A DNA stretch of 64,000 nucleotides, from the NCBI RefSeq assembly GCF_023856365.1, contig NC_064537.1, positions 687,001-751,000 of the forward strand, read 5' to 3'. This stretch comes from Brienomyrus brachyistius (Eukaryota; Chordata; Actinopteri; Osteoglossiformes; Mormyridae). Shown here piece after piece: positions 19,501 through 26,935 of this stretch (position 1 is the stretch's first letter; each line of letters starts with the position of its first letter). The translations under genes were made by a program, and so were the position numbers. Under the pieces are notes generated by a model, which worked only from the letters and a program-made list of their open reading frames with translations, was not told the origin of the DNA and did no database searches.

Positions 19501-20571
19501 CCCATGGTCATGGTTCCCATTCTCTAAGTATCCTTCCAGCTTTCATCTTGACTGTATCTCAGTTGTCATTATTACTCTACTCTAGGAACCAAATAATAAA
19601 TATACAAAACTCTAAGACTGATGCCATAATCATTGCAGGGTTTGCTGGTGGCCATCCTGTACTGCTTTGTCAACAAAGAGGTTAGTCTCTACTTTCCCTA
19701 ACAATACAAGAGTTAGTTTATCTGTACAAGTTCCCAAAAATGGAAACATATAAAGCTTACTGTCACGATTCGCCGGTAAGACGGGTAATCACGCGGGCAG
19801 GCAAGCAGGCAGAAAGCAGGCAAGCCGGCGGGATACGGGGATAACGGGGATTTATTTGTCGGGCAGGACAAACGGGAGTAACGGGCAGGTACTGACATAG
19901 ACAAGCATCAATGACGGACCACGGACACAGGCAAGACTTGGACTTAAATAGATAAGACAGGTAAAAATAACTAGACACAGCTGGGTACGATCAGGGAAGC
20001 ACACGTGGATAATCAGGGGGGCGTGGCACACACGAGGATCGTACGAGCTGGGCATGACAGCTCACTCATGATCTGCCTCCTCTTTTTCATTGAAACTCTC
20101 CCTCCTTTTTTCCCCAGTTATAATTTTCTTCTTCATAAATTAGCTCCCTTGTCCAATAAGCCATGAGCCTCCTCTCTGTCTCTTACCCCGGGTCTCTAGG
20201 TGCAGTCAGAGATCCTGAAGAAATGGAGGCGGTGGAAGTTGGGGAAGGACATCGATGAGGAGTACCGGCACACCCACAGCCAGACACCCCACGTGAAGAG
20301 TGGCAGTCTCGTGGCCAATGCGCCCGAGCCACCTGAGGCCTCCATGCAGGCAGAGACTACAAAGCCTTCTACAAGTGATGCCCAACCCACAGAGAGCTGC
20401 CAGCTGGTCACCAGCTGTCCAAATAGTACCAAGTTGGGCAAGCTTGATGAGAAATTCCCTGACCTGCCACAGGATGGCATCAACTCCTGTAGCGCCTTTG
20501 TTGAGAGTGCCTGCGTGGAGGATAATATGCAGGGCTACGAATTGCCACCAGTTGTTGCTGTTTCAGAATGA
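7399..20571 (+). CDS. gcgr: Glucagon receptor-type class B1 GPCR, 13 coding exons
   Basis: A secretin-family receptor for a glucagon-like peptide, acting at the plasma membrane; the family typically couples to Gs and cAMP. Coding exons: 7399-7452, 8238-8334, 8444-8551, 10447-10538, 10804-10910, 11227-11395, 14273-14432, 15769-15829, 16559-16628, 18748-18836, 19036-19180, 19639-19680, 20200-20571. All introns are GT/AG, and the phases join into 521 codons plus TGA. Visible are a signal peptide, six ectodomain cysteines (39, 54, 63, 77, 96, 110), four N-glycosylation sequons (42, 55, 74, 106), the TM3-ECL2 cysteine pair 214/284, 'WLLVEG' and the helix 6-7 signatures 'PLLG' and 'SFQG'. The tail begins '[16 protein letters not shown]', close to glucagon receptor and unlike GLP2R. 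Teleosts can have two gcgr paralogues, one of which serves GLP-1; I cannot say which this is. No disabling change was seen. Confidence 0.93.
7453..7995. repeat. Intron 1 minisatellite, ~31-bp unit with ~59-bp double units
   Basis: GC-rich tandem repeats run directly from the exon 1 splice donor. Each unit holds a CGGGTAAGGGCGGGG-like core followed by CCTGGGTCCACAC. From about 7690 a two-part unit of about 59 bp takes over. Several units keep GTAAG, a splice-donor motif; the one at 7515 reads GTAAGT. Long open frames across the array on both strands are by-products of the repeats. Confidence 0.9.
8238..8334 (+). CDS. gcgr: gcgr coding exon 2: start of hormone-binding domain
   Basis: Encodes residues 19-50 and the first base of codon 51. 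It contains the N-terminal helix of the ectodomain ('[15 protein letters not shown]'), cysteine 39 and sequon N42. The acceptor is TTCCCAG and the donor GTGAGG, phase 1. Confidence 0.92.
8444..8551 (+). CDS. gcgr: gcgr coding exon 3: ectodomain core
   Basis: Encodes residues 51-86 plus the first base of codon 87. The block '[14 protein letters not shown]' followed by 'VSCPWFLPW' is the signature of the glucagon-family ectodomain. It carries cysteines 54, 63 and 77 and sequons N55 and N74. Acceptor TTCTCAG, donor GTGAGC. Confidence 0.97.
9030..9048. repeat. Short guanine run in intron 3
   Basis: A guanine-rich run with ten consecutive G residues, flanked by GGGGTTG. Such runs are hard to sequence and the length may be uncertain. 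Confidence 0.6.
9503..10112. repeat. Intron 3 minisatellite, 33-bp unit
   Basis: About 18 copies of a 33-bp GC-rich unit with the core CCTGGGGTGAGGGTGGA. The period is a multiple of three and the unit has few stops, so proline-rich (minus) and glycine-rich (plus) frames of 150-250 codons run through it. They lie inside an intron and have no recognisable domain, so they are not called as genes. Confidence 0.9.
10320..10438. repeat. TG microsatellite abutting gcgr exon 4 acceptor
   Basis: Imperfect TG/TCTG repeats end in about 16 uninterrupted TG copies at 10407-10438. These stop only eight bases before the exon 4 start at 10447, so the usual polypyrimidine tract is reduced to GTCTTCAG. Confidence 0.95.
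10447..10538 (+). CDS. gcgr: gcgr coding exon 4: end of ectodomain
   Basis: Encodes the rest of codon 87 and residues 88-117. It contains '[13 protein letters not shown]', cysteines 96 and 110 and sequon N106. The donor GAG|GTGCAG is non-optimal but keeps phase 0 and matches the usual family boundary; a missed downstream donor is possible. Skipping this 92-nt exon would break the frame. Confidence 0.88.
10804..10910 (+). CDS. gcgr: gcgr coding exon 5: TM1
   Basis: Encodes residues 118-152 plus two bases of codon 153. It contains '[19 protein letters not shown]', the TM1 signature of the glucagon subfamily. A second AG six bases into the exon (CATCAG) could act as an in-frame alternative acceptor, removing two residues. 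Confidence 0.93.
11227..11395 (+). CDS. gcgr: gcgr coding exon 6: ICL1, TM2 and ECL1
   Basis: Completes codon 153 and encodes residues 154-209, including '[19 protein letters not shown]' (ICL1 and TM2, with the family histidine). The long first extracellular loop ends in 'VEHWLNPQ'. Acceptor TTCCCAG, donor GTAGGC, phase 0. Confidence 0.95.
11790..12148. repeat. Intron 6 minisatellite, 34-bp unit
   Basis: About ten copies of an AT-rich unit built on GATCATGTATGTAAGGTCAG and TGTAAAGTGCAT. The first three copies are nearly identical and later ones diverge, so expansion was polar or recent at the left end. Confidence 0.92.
12185..12335. repeat. Dispersed fish repeat, left part (split by LINE)
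   Basis: Contains TTGTGGGGACCGAATGTCCC and a nearby related TTGTGGGGAT block. I recognise this as a common interspersed element of fish genomes, often followed by GGTTAGGG-type and TG-rich sequence. That continuation appears only beyond the LINE, at 14090-14250, so the LINE probably inserted into this repeat. Confidence 0.6.
12340..14078 (+). mobile_element. RTE-clade (Rex3-like) LINE in gcgr intron 6, truncated
   Basis: A sense-oriented non-LTR retrotransposon fossil. In order it shows '[13 protein letters not shown]', '[24 protein letters not shown]', '[13 protein letters not shown]', the catalytic '[11 protein letters not shown]' near 13320-13365, '[12 protein letters not shown]'-like sequence near 13430-13480 and the 3' end CCCCAAATAAGTGG...GGATGGATGAATGG. 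A short 3' UTR ending in GATG repeats is a known Rex3 feature. Several frameshifts and stops (for example TGA after 'VPQAVL') and loss of the 5' half make it inactive. Confidence 0.85.
14090..14255. repeat. Dispersed fish repeat, right part, with TG microsatellite
   Basis: TAAGGGTTAAGATT- and TTAGGGTTTTGCC-type sequence followed by a TG-rich tract (14222-14250) that ends near the exon 7 acceptor. It is probably the continuation of the repeat at 12185-12335. Confidence 0.55.
14273..14432 (+). CDS. gcgr: gcgr coding exon 7: TM3, ICL2, TM4 start
   Basis: Encodes residues 210-262 plus the first base of codon 263. Cysteine 214 starts TM3 and pairs with 284 in the family fold. '[16 protein letters not shown]' holds the class B glutamate of TM3, and 'YLCIGWG' begins TM4. 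Acceptor CCTCCCAG, donor GTGAGC. Confidence 0.97.
14527..15720. repeat. Intron 7 minisatellite, 37-bp purine-rich unit
   Basis: About 32 copies of a 37-bp unit with the core GGAAGAGAGGAGAGGGAAGT and GTCTGGGG. The plus strand is about 85% purine. Units are very similar, differing mainly at GGGGCAAGG versus GGGGAAAGG and a CAGGTCAG variant. The 418-codon open frame at 14512-15768 follows from the unit lacking stops; it is intronic and not called a gene. Confidence 0.95.
15769..15829 (+). CDS. gcgr: gcgr coding exon 8: TM4
   Basis: Encodes the remainder of codon 263, residues 264-282 and two bases of codon 283: '[19 protein letters not shown]'. This matches TM4 and the start of ECL2. Acceptor CCCATAG, donor GTAAGT. 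Confidence 0.95.
15965..16030. repeat. AT-rich TTATTAG repeat
   Basis: Short imperfect repeats of TTATTAGTAATTATTA in intron 8. The following 16035-16380 is unique intronic sequence with an open frame but no recognised domain. Confidence 0.6.
16376..16515. repeat. AAT microsatellite interrupted by a hairpin
   Basis: ATA/AAT trinucleotide repeats lie on both sides of a 91-bp inverted repeat (16394-16484). The right-hand run is about 12 copies, at 16481-16516. Confidence 0.85.
16394..16484. mobile_element. Short hairpin element (MITE-like) in intron 8
   Basis: Two 33-base arms, 16394-16426 and 16452-16484, are inverted copies matching at about 30 positions, around a 25-base loop. The arm core is CCACGAAATGAGTC. 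Flanks on both sides are the AAT microsatellite. It fits a tiny palindromic transposable element; a microRNA-like hairpin is a less likely alternative. Confidence 0.6.
16559..16628 (+). CDS. gcgr: gcgr coding exon 9: ECL2 and TM5 start
   Basis: Completes codon 283 and encodes residues 284-306. Cysteine 284 and tryptophan 285 are the conserved ECL2 pair. '[17 protein letters not shown]' matches the TM5 entry of glucagon receptors. Acceptor TTTCCAG follows a run of cytosines; donor GTCAGT. Confidence 0.97.
16643..17365. repeat. Intron 9 CT-rich minisatellite, 54-bp unit then degenerate
   Basis: Four to five near-identical 54-bp units (CTCTGCTCTCCTTCTTCTCC core) run to about 16900. They pass into irregular pyrimidine-rich repeats such as CTGCTCCCCTTCCTC up to about 17365. 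The plus strand is strongly pyrimidine-biased, the reverse of intron 7. Serine/leucine-rich frames through it are artefacts. Confidence 0.9.
17600..17796 (-). mobile_element. Ty3/gypsy-type LTR fragment in intron 9
   Basis: On the minus strand it begins TGTCATGACTTGC (plus-strand end at 17796), contains GTGCCACGCCCC and has AATAAA (TTTATT at 17699-17704). Start and layout resemble the solo LTR at 19761-20059. The left end is not defined. Confidence 0.55.
17800..18385. other. Unassigned part of gcgr intron 9
   Basis: No array or recognisable coding remnant was seen. Pyrimidine-rich sequence occurs near 18230-18310. Confidence 0.35.
18387..18445 (+). mobile_element. Retroelement 3' end (AATAAA tail)
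   Basis: AATTGCCCCTCGGGGACAAA followed by TAAAGTTTTTTGAATTTGAA resembles the widespread 3' terminus of fish LINE-type elements that end in an AATAAAGT-like signal. Only the terminal part is recognisable. Confidence 0.5.
18748..18836 (+). CDS. gcgr: gcgr coding exon 10: TM5 and ICL3
   Basis: Encodes residues 307-335 plus two bases of codon 336. It contains '[16 protein letters not shown]' and the ICL3 block 'RYTDYKFR' found in glucagon and GLP-1 receptors. Acceptor CCCTCAG, donor GTGAGG. Confidence 0.97.
19036..19180 (+). CDS. gcgr: gcgr coding exon 11: TM6, ECL3, TM7 start
   Basis: Completes codon 336 and encodes residues 337-384. '[15 protein letters not shown]' is the TM6 signature with the PxxG kink, and 'LFFNSFQ' leads into TM7. 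Acceptor CTTTAG, donor GTATGA. Confidence 0.97.
19639..19680 (+). CDS. gcgr: gcgr coding exon 12: TM7 end
   Basis: Encodes '[14 protein letters not shown]' (residues 385-398), the end of TM7 and start of helix 8. A 42-nt micro-exon of this sequence is typical of the family. Acceptor ATTGCAG, donor GTTAGT. Confidence 0.97.
19761..20059 (-). mobile_element. Solo Ty3/gypsy-type LTR in gcgr intron 12
   Basis: A 299-bp unit bounded by TGTCATG and GTGACA on the minus strand (TG...CA ends). Its internal order is LTR-like: GTGCCACGCCCC, then a TATTTAAG TATA-like box (19943-19950), then AATAAA (plus TTTATT 19851-19856). No internal retrotransposon sequence flanks it, so it is probably a recombination product. 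I did not find a clean target-site duplication. It lies antisense to the receptor gene. Confidence 0.75.
20200..20571 (+). CDS. gcgr: gcgr coding exon 13: cytoplasmic tail and stop
   Basis: Encodes residues 399-521, ending at TGA 20569-20571. It starts '[16 protein letters not shown]' (helix 8), followed by a Ser/Thr-rich tail suited to kinase and arrestin regulation. The tail is longer than in the mammalian receptor. Acceptor TCTCTAG. Confidence 0.95.
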   Translation: MQSEILKKWRRWKLGKDIDEEYRHTHSQTPHVKSGSLVANAPEPPEASMQAETTKPSTSDAQPTESCQLVTSCPNSTKLGKLDEKFPDLPQDGINSCSAFVESACVEDNMQGYELPPVVAVSE

Positions 20572-22303
20572 AGGCATGGTGGTGGTTAACCCCTCTGGAA
20601 ACACTGTTGACTTATAGAGCCCTGTCAGGCATGGACCCCAGACAAAGAGGGTGCAGGGAGAGGATGCAAGGGAAATCTGCAGTTATTTTTTCTTGTGGCA
20701 TTGTGTGCCCTGGGAAACACACATCATGTTGCCCATCGTTATGCCAGACCCTCTCCACAATCCAAAACTCCGAGAGTATACTCTGTCCGTGGTCTCCCAT
20801 TACCATGCTGAAGAGTAATGTGCAGGCCTTTGTGTACCTGTGCAGGCAGCCATATTTTTTCCCCCTATTTTAAATGTACAGATGCTGTGATGATCGTCTG
20901 CACTTGCTTATGCCTGTTTTATGAAAACATAGACACATGGCATCTCAAAGATCTGGGGAATAGGTCACGCTTGCTAAAAGAAGGCAAGAGTTTATCTGGG
21001 ATACTCAGTATGGAGTTTGATAAAAAATCCACAACGTAAACAGTCATGGTTCGTCAAAGAAAAATTGTCAGCTGGGGGATGCAAAGTGAGCAAAGACATG
21101 TGAGCAAATCCCAGTGCTGGCTGAGGACAGTGTGCAGGAGAGTAGCGAGCATGCTGACCAAGGTCAGTACACTGGAGCATGGCGGGCAGGCCGGCCGAGC
21201 ACAGCTTGCAGTAGTGCAGGAGAGTAGTGAGCATGCTGACCAAGGTCAGTACACTGGAGCATGGCGGGCAGGCTGGCCGAGCACAGCGTGCAGTAGTGCA
21301 GGAGAGTAGCGAGCATGCTGACCAAGGTCAGTACACTGGAGCATGGCGGGCAGGCCGGCCGAGCACAGCGTGCAGTAGTGCAGGAGAGTAGCGAGCATGC
21401 TGACCAAGGTCAGTACACTGGAGCATGGCGGGCAGGCCAGCCGAGCACAGCGTGCAGTAGTGTAGCAGGTATGTTGACTCAGCACATTTTCTGTTCACAG
21501 AGCATATCACTCACATGCAGATGTAACATTATATGCTGACATGTATAGGCCTTGGTTGGCATCAACATACTGAGTAAAATGTGGCAAAATTCAGTGAGAG
21601 CCAGGGTTTGCAGCTGAAGACAGAGGAAGTGAACGAGTTACACAGTAAAGCTAGTCTGTAGAGGCGGGATGTTTCAGAAGGAGTAACATAGTGAAAATAT
21701 GTGAGTGCAGACGAAGCCTCCGAACACCACAGCAGTTATGTTCCTGTCTTACCTAAGGACGTCCGCTCTGGCATGATGATACCAGTCCCTTGTCGACCGT
21801 GGTCACTAAACATAAAACTCACAAAAGACACCAGCCCACCACTGCTACTGCTGGCTCCAGTCCAACTCTCCTAAAATGCTGGAGCATGATGTGCATAGTC
21901 TGAAAGAAACAGCTGATGTCACCTTGTAAGCTAAGGATTGAAGAAACCAAATAAACAACAGTGGAATTGCCTGACCTTCACTCTTTGGATTCGCACTCCA
22001 TGACAAACAGACATTCGCTCATGCGCACACAGAGACTGCACTGTGACACAGATGGCCTCTCTCTACATCCAGAAGATGGAATCATAATCTCTCCTTGAGT
22101 AAAATGGCAGCTTATTTGGCCCAGAGGTGAAATGCCTCCTGCTTTTGTGGGGAAGACTGTTGGATCAGTTTCATTTGCTCTCGGTGGATGAGATTTTCTT
22201 CATATTATTATATGTGACTTTATCAGAGACAATACAAAACATCCTATTCTACTGAACAATGGATCAAATTTATGAATGAAAAATGAGGATTTTTTTAAAT
22301 AAA
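20572..22303 (+). other. gcgr: Likely 3' UTR / downstream region of gcgr
   Basis: No further coding exon is expected after the stop. Candidate polyadenylation signals are AATAAA at 21950-21955 and at 22298-22303, the latter followed by an A-run. If the first site is used, the 82-bp array at 21128-21475 would be transcribed in the 3' UTR. Which site is used cannot be told from sequence alone. Confidence 0.4.
21128..21475. repeat. Minisatellite, 82-bp unit, about 4 copies
   Basis: Units start near GAGCATGCTGACCAAGGTCA at 21147, 21229, 21311 and 21393, an exact 82-bp spacing. Copies are nearly identical apart from single changes such as GCCGGCC versus GCTGGCC. The array lies 0.6 kb downstream of the receptor stop codon. 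Confidence 0.95.
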
Positions 22304-22848
22304 ATGCATAAAAAAAAACTTCTTGGACTATTCGTTGATAATTATTGGCTAATTGGTTAATGACTATTAGTTGATTAGTTAATGACATGATTGACCATTG
22401 GTTGATTGTTAATGGCTTGTGTGACTATTGGCTAATTGTTAATGAGTTGTATGACTAAAGTTTGATCGATAAATGAGTTTTATGATTATTAGCTAACTGA
22501 TTAATGATTTAAATGCACAGTATCCGGTGTGTGTGTTTCCTCTTGTTTACCTTCGGCAGGTATGATCAGACTGAGCGCATAGCTTCACATGAACATTGCA
22601 GCGGTTAGTTGGATGAGGGGCTGGAAATGAGTCATGATGGAATGGAAGCTCAGGGTCTTCGTCGGCTTATGTGGGCCACAGTGATTTGGGCTTAGTCTGC
22701 CTTTCTTTTCTACCCCCTACGTCTCTTCTTCCCCAACCCATGTTAGTGTCACACCTCATCATTAGCTAGAGCTTTGGGCTGCATGGGATATGGTCCAGCT
22801 GTAATGGACAGATCCAGTGCAGCTCCCCCTTCAAGAGATACCTGCTAA
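22304..22848. other. Unassigned AT-rich spacer
   Basis: Short degenerate repeats of the form GATTAGTTAATGACTATTGG occur at 22330-22510. Otherwise nothing was recognised. Confidence 0.4.
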
Positions 22849-22849
22849 G

Positions 22850-23330
22850 ATAAGAATAAGATGAACTTTATTGATCCCAGGGGGAAATTCTGGTGCAAAC
22901 AGCAGCAAGATTCAAAAGTGCAGACAAGCAAACATACAAAGACAGACCGGACTCGCCGTGCAAACACATTTGAAAAAGTGTGCAGTATACAGATGGGACC
23001 ATCCTAAAGATGAATATCGAGTGAACACAATGAAAGGTAATGAAGGTATATGTGGAAAAGATACAAGAGACAGCACTGGCCTGTTTCTACAACAAAGATG
23101 GCGTGCATGCTGGCATGTTCCGCCGGGGGTGGGGAGTGACACTGGCACTCAGGAGGAGGCGCTGGGGTGTCTCACCCCAGCAGCATTTTTTCATCGTGGT
23201 GGAATGAGCTGGAGAAATAAACTCCAGGATATCAGCCCCTGGGGCAGGCCGGTGAAATTGTTCATGATATTGCCCAGCTTTGCCACCATTCTCTTCTCTG
23301 CTAGTGGCACCATCCTGATGACCTCATCCA
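22850..23330 (-). mobile_element. Retroelement 3' region (minus orientation)
   Basis: Read on the minus strand it ends TTCCCCCTGGGATCAATAAA followed by GTTCATCTTATTCTTATC, a typical 3' terminus of fish LINE-type elements (AATAAA = plus TTTATT 22867-22872). The upstream part merges with the minisatellite at 23325. The clade was not determined. Confidence 0.5.
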
Positions 23331-23965
23331 GGCCACTCCCCGGCCTCCCCAGCAGGCCACTCCCAAGCCCAGGCCTCCCCAGCAGGCCACTCCTACCCCC
23401 AGGCCTCCCCAGCAGGCCACTCCCACCCCCAGGCCTCCCCAGCAGGCCACTCCCACTCTCAGGCCTCCCCAGCAGGCCACTCCCACCCCCAGGCCTCCCC
23501 AGCAGGCCACTCCCACCCCCAGGCCTCCCCAGCAGGCCACTCCCACCCCCAGGCCTCCCCAGCAGGCCACTCCCACTCTCAGGCCTCCCCAGCAGGCCAC
23601 TCTCACCCCCAGGCCTCTCCAGCAGGCCACTCCCACCCCCAGGCCTCCCCAGCAGGCCACTCCCACCCCCAGGCCTCCCCAGCAGGCCACTCCCACCCCC
23701 AGGCCTCCCCAGCAGGCCACTCCCACCCCCAGCTTCCCCAGCAGGCCACTCCCCGGCCTCCCCAGCAGGCCACTCTCACCCCCAGGCCTCTCCAGCAGGC
23801 CACTCCCACCCCCCAGGCCTCCCCAGCAGGCCACTCCCACCCTCAGGCCTCCCCAGCAGGTCACTCCCACCCCCAGGCCTCCCCAGCAGGCCACTCCCAC
23901 CCCCAGGCCTCCCCAGCAGGCCACTCCCACTCCCAGCTTCCCCAGCAGGCCACTCCCAGCTTCCC
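23325..23965. repeat. Minisatellite, 30-bp unit
   Basis: About 21 copies of a 30-bp unit (AGGCCTCCCCAGCAGGCCAC core). The period is a multiple of three, so a 378-codon plus frame and a 209-codon minus frame cross it. They encode only simple repeats and are not called as genes. Confidence 0.95.
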
Positions 23966-24128
23966 CTGATCTTCTTCCGGACCTTTTATCTCTGTATCAC
24001 TTCCTAGCAGCAGCCGTGTCTCCAAACAGAATTACCTTCCTCATCCCAGCTCCTCTGGCCCTCAAGATATTTTCCAGGGGGCCTCATTGAAGTGCATTGG
24101 CAGCTGGGAAAGTTGTGGAAAGATGCAT

Positions 24129-24152
24129 GCCCCCCCCCCCCCCCCCAGATCC

Positions 24153-24190
<38 letters not shown>
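24129..24190. repeat. Poly-C run and CA microsatellite
   Basis: A run of about 17 cytosines is followed, after a short spacer, by about 16 CA copies. A second C-run lies at 24292-24304. Confidence 0.95.
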
Positions 24191-24193
<3 letters not shown>

Positions 24194-24304
24194 CCCTGTA
24201 AGTGAGAACAGTAGGTCAGTAGTCTATATGCTGAGGAACAGCCCCATACTTGAAAGACAGAGTAGCGGCTACAACAGCAAAGCCACAGCGCACCCCCCCC
24301 CCCC

Positions 24305-26210
24305 AACCGAACTCGTGTAATCAGGGTTAATGTGTATAAATAATTCTTTTAGAGGTTCTACATAGCCTGTGCTGCCTGGATTTATTTTTATTGTTGTGAT
24401 TATAAAAATCCTCATTTAAATAATTCGCCCTTATGACATTTTTCATTATGGCTGAAACACAGGACAAACACAAACATTTTGAACCGAACAAAATCAATTC
24501 AACAAATGCTTTTTCATAACCTTGCCCTTCATTCTTGTTTGTTGTGGGCATTTGTGAATAATGGCACCTAATTAAAATGCTCAGTCATAGTATATTATGA
24601 TAAAGAGTCGCTGTGACATTGTGAGCTGGGAATTTTATGTTCCTCTCCATCAAGCCATTCTGTGTTTCCTTAGCAAACAGGTAAACATGTCTGTCATGGG
24701 AGAATTCGCAAAACTGATGACTGTGTTCATATTACATTAACAGAGGAATCACTCAGGGTGCAAAGGGCATTACGGCTCCAAACGTGGTTACAGTCAGCGA
24801 TCCCCCGAAACACACATCATTTTCACTGAATCACTGAACAGTAGCAAAGTTCACCCACAGAATATCTTTAGGCTTGTAGTCTCAGCAGTTCTACATCACC
24901 ATGGATCCGTCCCCATGGACTATTGTTCTCTGTTCTCTAGGCTATACTTGCTTAATACCTGGTGCTACATGCTGGATTTGGTGCCAGGGTTGTGAGATAC
25001 CAGTAGAGCAGTGAAACTTCTAAATGCTGGAGCACAGTTCATTCTCTGAAAAAATAGAAACTGCGGTCTTGAGAATTTGATTAATCACGCAATTATTTCT
25101 GACTAAACATCTGAGTAAAACAGTCATTCGTCTTTATCGAACAGTTATGTTTAAGGGGCATAAATGAATTGGCACACTTTCAAAAATGTAACTTTCTAAG
25201 ACCAGCGCCCCTTTCAGACGGACCTGGCCTTTATACTAATGAGTCAGCATGACTCAGTCTGCACTGGGGGTTTGTAAAAGTCAAGCGGCAAAGAAAGTTA
25301 GTTTGCTGCCCCTAAGTGTTGGAGTAAAAAGACACTTTCCCTAAGACCTGCCCCCCCCAGTTGGTGCCTGTGATATGTGGCTGGTATTGACTCAGCCACA
25401 CTACCACAGCTGCCTGACTGAAGCACCATCCATAGGGTGAGCGTCATGCTTTGTCATGGTGACCAGGGAGCCACGGCAACATGGCATTAATGAAGACGCT
25501 GCTTAGAACCTGAACTTTCCACCTCTGTCTGTAATGGATTACTATTCTATAATCCCAGAACTATCCCATAATGCTAGTGCCATAAGTACCAGATGACACC
25601 AGGCTTCCTCTTCATACTCAGATGGCAGGCAGATGGGGGGTGGGGGGGCACGAGACATCCACAGCATACGTCAGCATGTTCATAAGTCACAGTAAAGCCA
25701 CAGTGCAGGAAATGCATCTTGGCAGGGAGGGCAGTTACCCGGGCAACTGTAACTTACAAATATACACAACCTGAATAAATTCAGGTAAAAGTGCAGTGAG
25801 CTCATGTTTTTTACTGAGAAAGTCTTTGGTACAGTATTTTACAGTTGAGTTCTGACCTGCAGAAGTAGCTGAATCCTTTTAAAGAGCAGAGGGTGCCCCG
25901 TGATCCACTTCAGTGTTGGGTCAGAATGCAGTAGTTGCTTTAGTATAGTCTGCATTCCGAGCCCTAATATGGCAAGTAGACTCTGAGTTTAAGGAAGCAT
26001 TACCAACCCCGGTACTTTGCCAGTGTTTCACTGCACTGCAGGAGGCTGGGGGTTCGGAGGAGGGTTTGGTCATATACTTAAGATAAACGATATATATCCT
26101 GCTGATCAATCAACAAGTCTGTGAAAGATTTACACAAAGTGAACCAGTTCTTATTTATGAAAAGGTTAAGGATGTGTAGTCTTTAGTCTGCAGCCTCCTG
26201 CATGTAAGTG
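24305..26210. other. Unassigned intergenic stretch
   Basis: I read both strands for exons, transposase or reverse transcriptase remnants and tandem arrays and found none. The only low-complexity spots are short G/C runs near 25350 and 25637-25650. Confidence 0.45.
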
Positions 26211-26319
26211 AATAAAAGTGCAGACCCTCAAGACAAGCCACAAGTCACCAGTAGCTCCCTGTCACTGCCCAATGGTGCTGATGGCATCTAACCATAACCG
26301 CAACTCCCCAACCTGCAGA

Positions 26320-26535
26320 ATCAGCTACGCCTTGCTTCTCTTTCCGTGTCACTTTATTGTGGGGGGTGGGGGGTGGGGGGGAGCACAGTCAGGCAGCAAC
26401 ATCAATGACTGGACTGGGGAGCTCAAGACAGGGAGGCACTATATACATCACTGACAAGGGAGCAGATGAGAGGCACCTGAGGTGATCCACACGAGGCTGT
26501 AACGAGAGGTAAGCAAGTAACAGGTGTGGCTTATT
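26320..26535 (-). mobile_element. Possible LTR fragment
   Basis: On the minus strand a TATATAG-like box is followed by AATAAA (plus TTTATT 26353-26358), spaced as in a retrotransposon LTR. Promoter-side sequence reads CACACCTGTTACTTGC. The ends are undefined and no internal region is present. Confidence 0.35.
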
Positions 26536-26539
26536 AGAT

Positions 26540-26935
26540 GGGAGGGGGGTAATTATATAATGTGTGTACAGTGACAGGGGTGGGTATTTAATATGTGCAG
26601 TGATTGGGGGGGGGGGCAGCTATTTATTGTGTTCAGTGATGGGAGTGGTTATTTTTTGCGTGCATAGTAACAGGGATTATTTATGTGTGTGCAGTGATGG
26701 GGTTATTTAATGTGTGCAGTGATGAAGGCTGGTTATTTAATGTGTGTGCAGTGATTACATAAATCATCATTAGCACTGACAGCTTGGGCTCAGCCTCTTC
26801 CCTGGAAGGGGGTGGTGCCCTGGCTGGTCTCATGGGCTGGACTGCAGTCTGGCACTGCCCCCAGCTGCTGACACAAGTTCTGTGGAAGCCAGTGGACATT
26901 TTTAAGATCCACACCCACTGATTAGAAACAAGCCC
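26540..26935. repeat. Degenerate TGTGTGCAGTGATGGGG-type repeats
   Basis: Loose repeats of a unit containing GTGTGCAGTGATGGGG and TTATTTAATG run from about 26555 to 26760. They are too diverged to set a firm period. Confidence 0.55.

Noticed and set aside
7399..20571. Identity as GLP-2, GIP or secretin receptor
   Set aside because: The tail start '[16 protein letters not shown]', the ICL3 'YTDYKFR' and the ectodomain signatures fit the glucagon receptor best. Paralogue identity (a, b or GLP-1-responsive) stays open.
22871..24007. 378-codon plus-strand frame
   Set aside because: It joins a retroelement 3' end to a 30-bp array; no protein family is recognisable.
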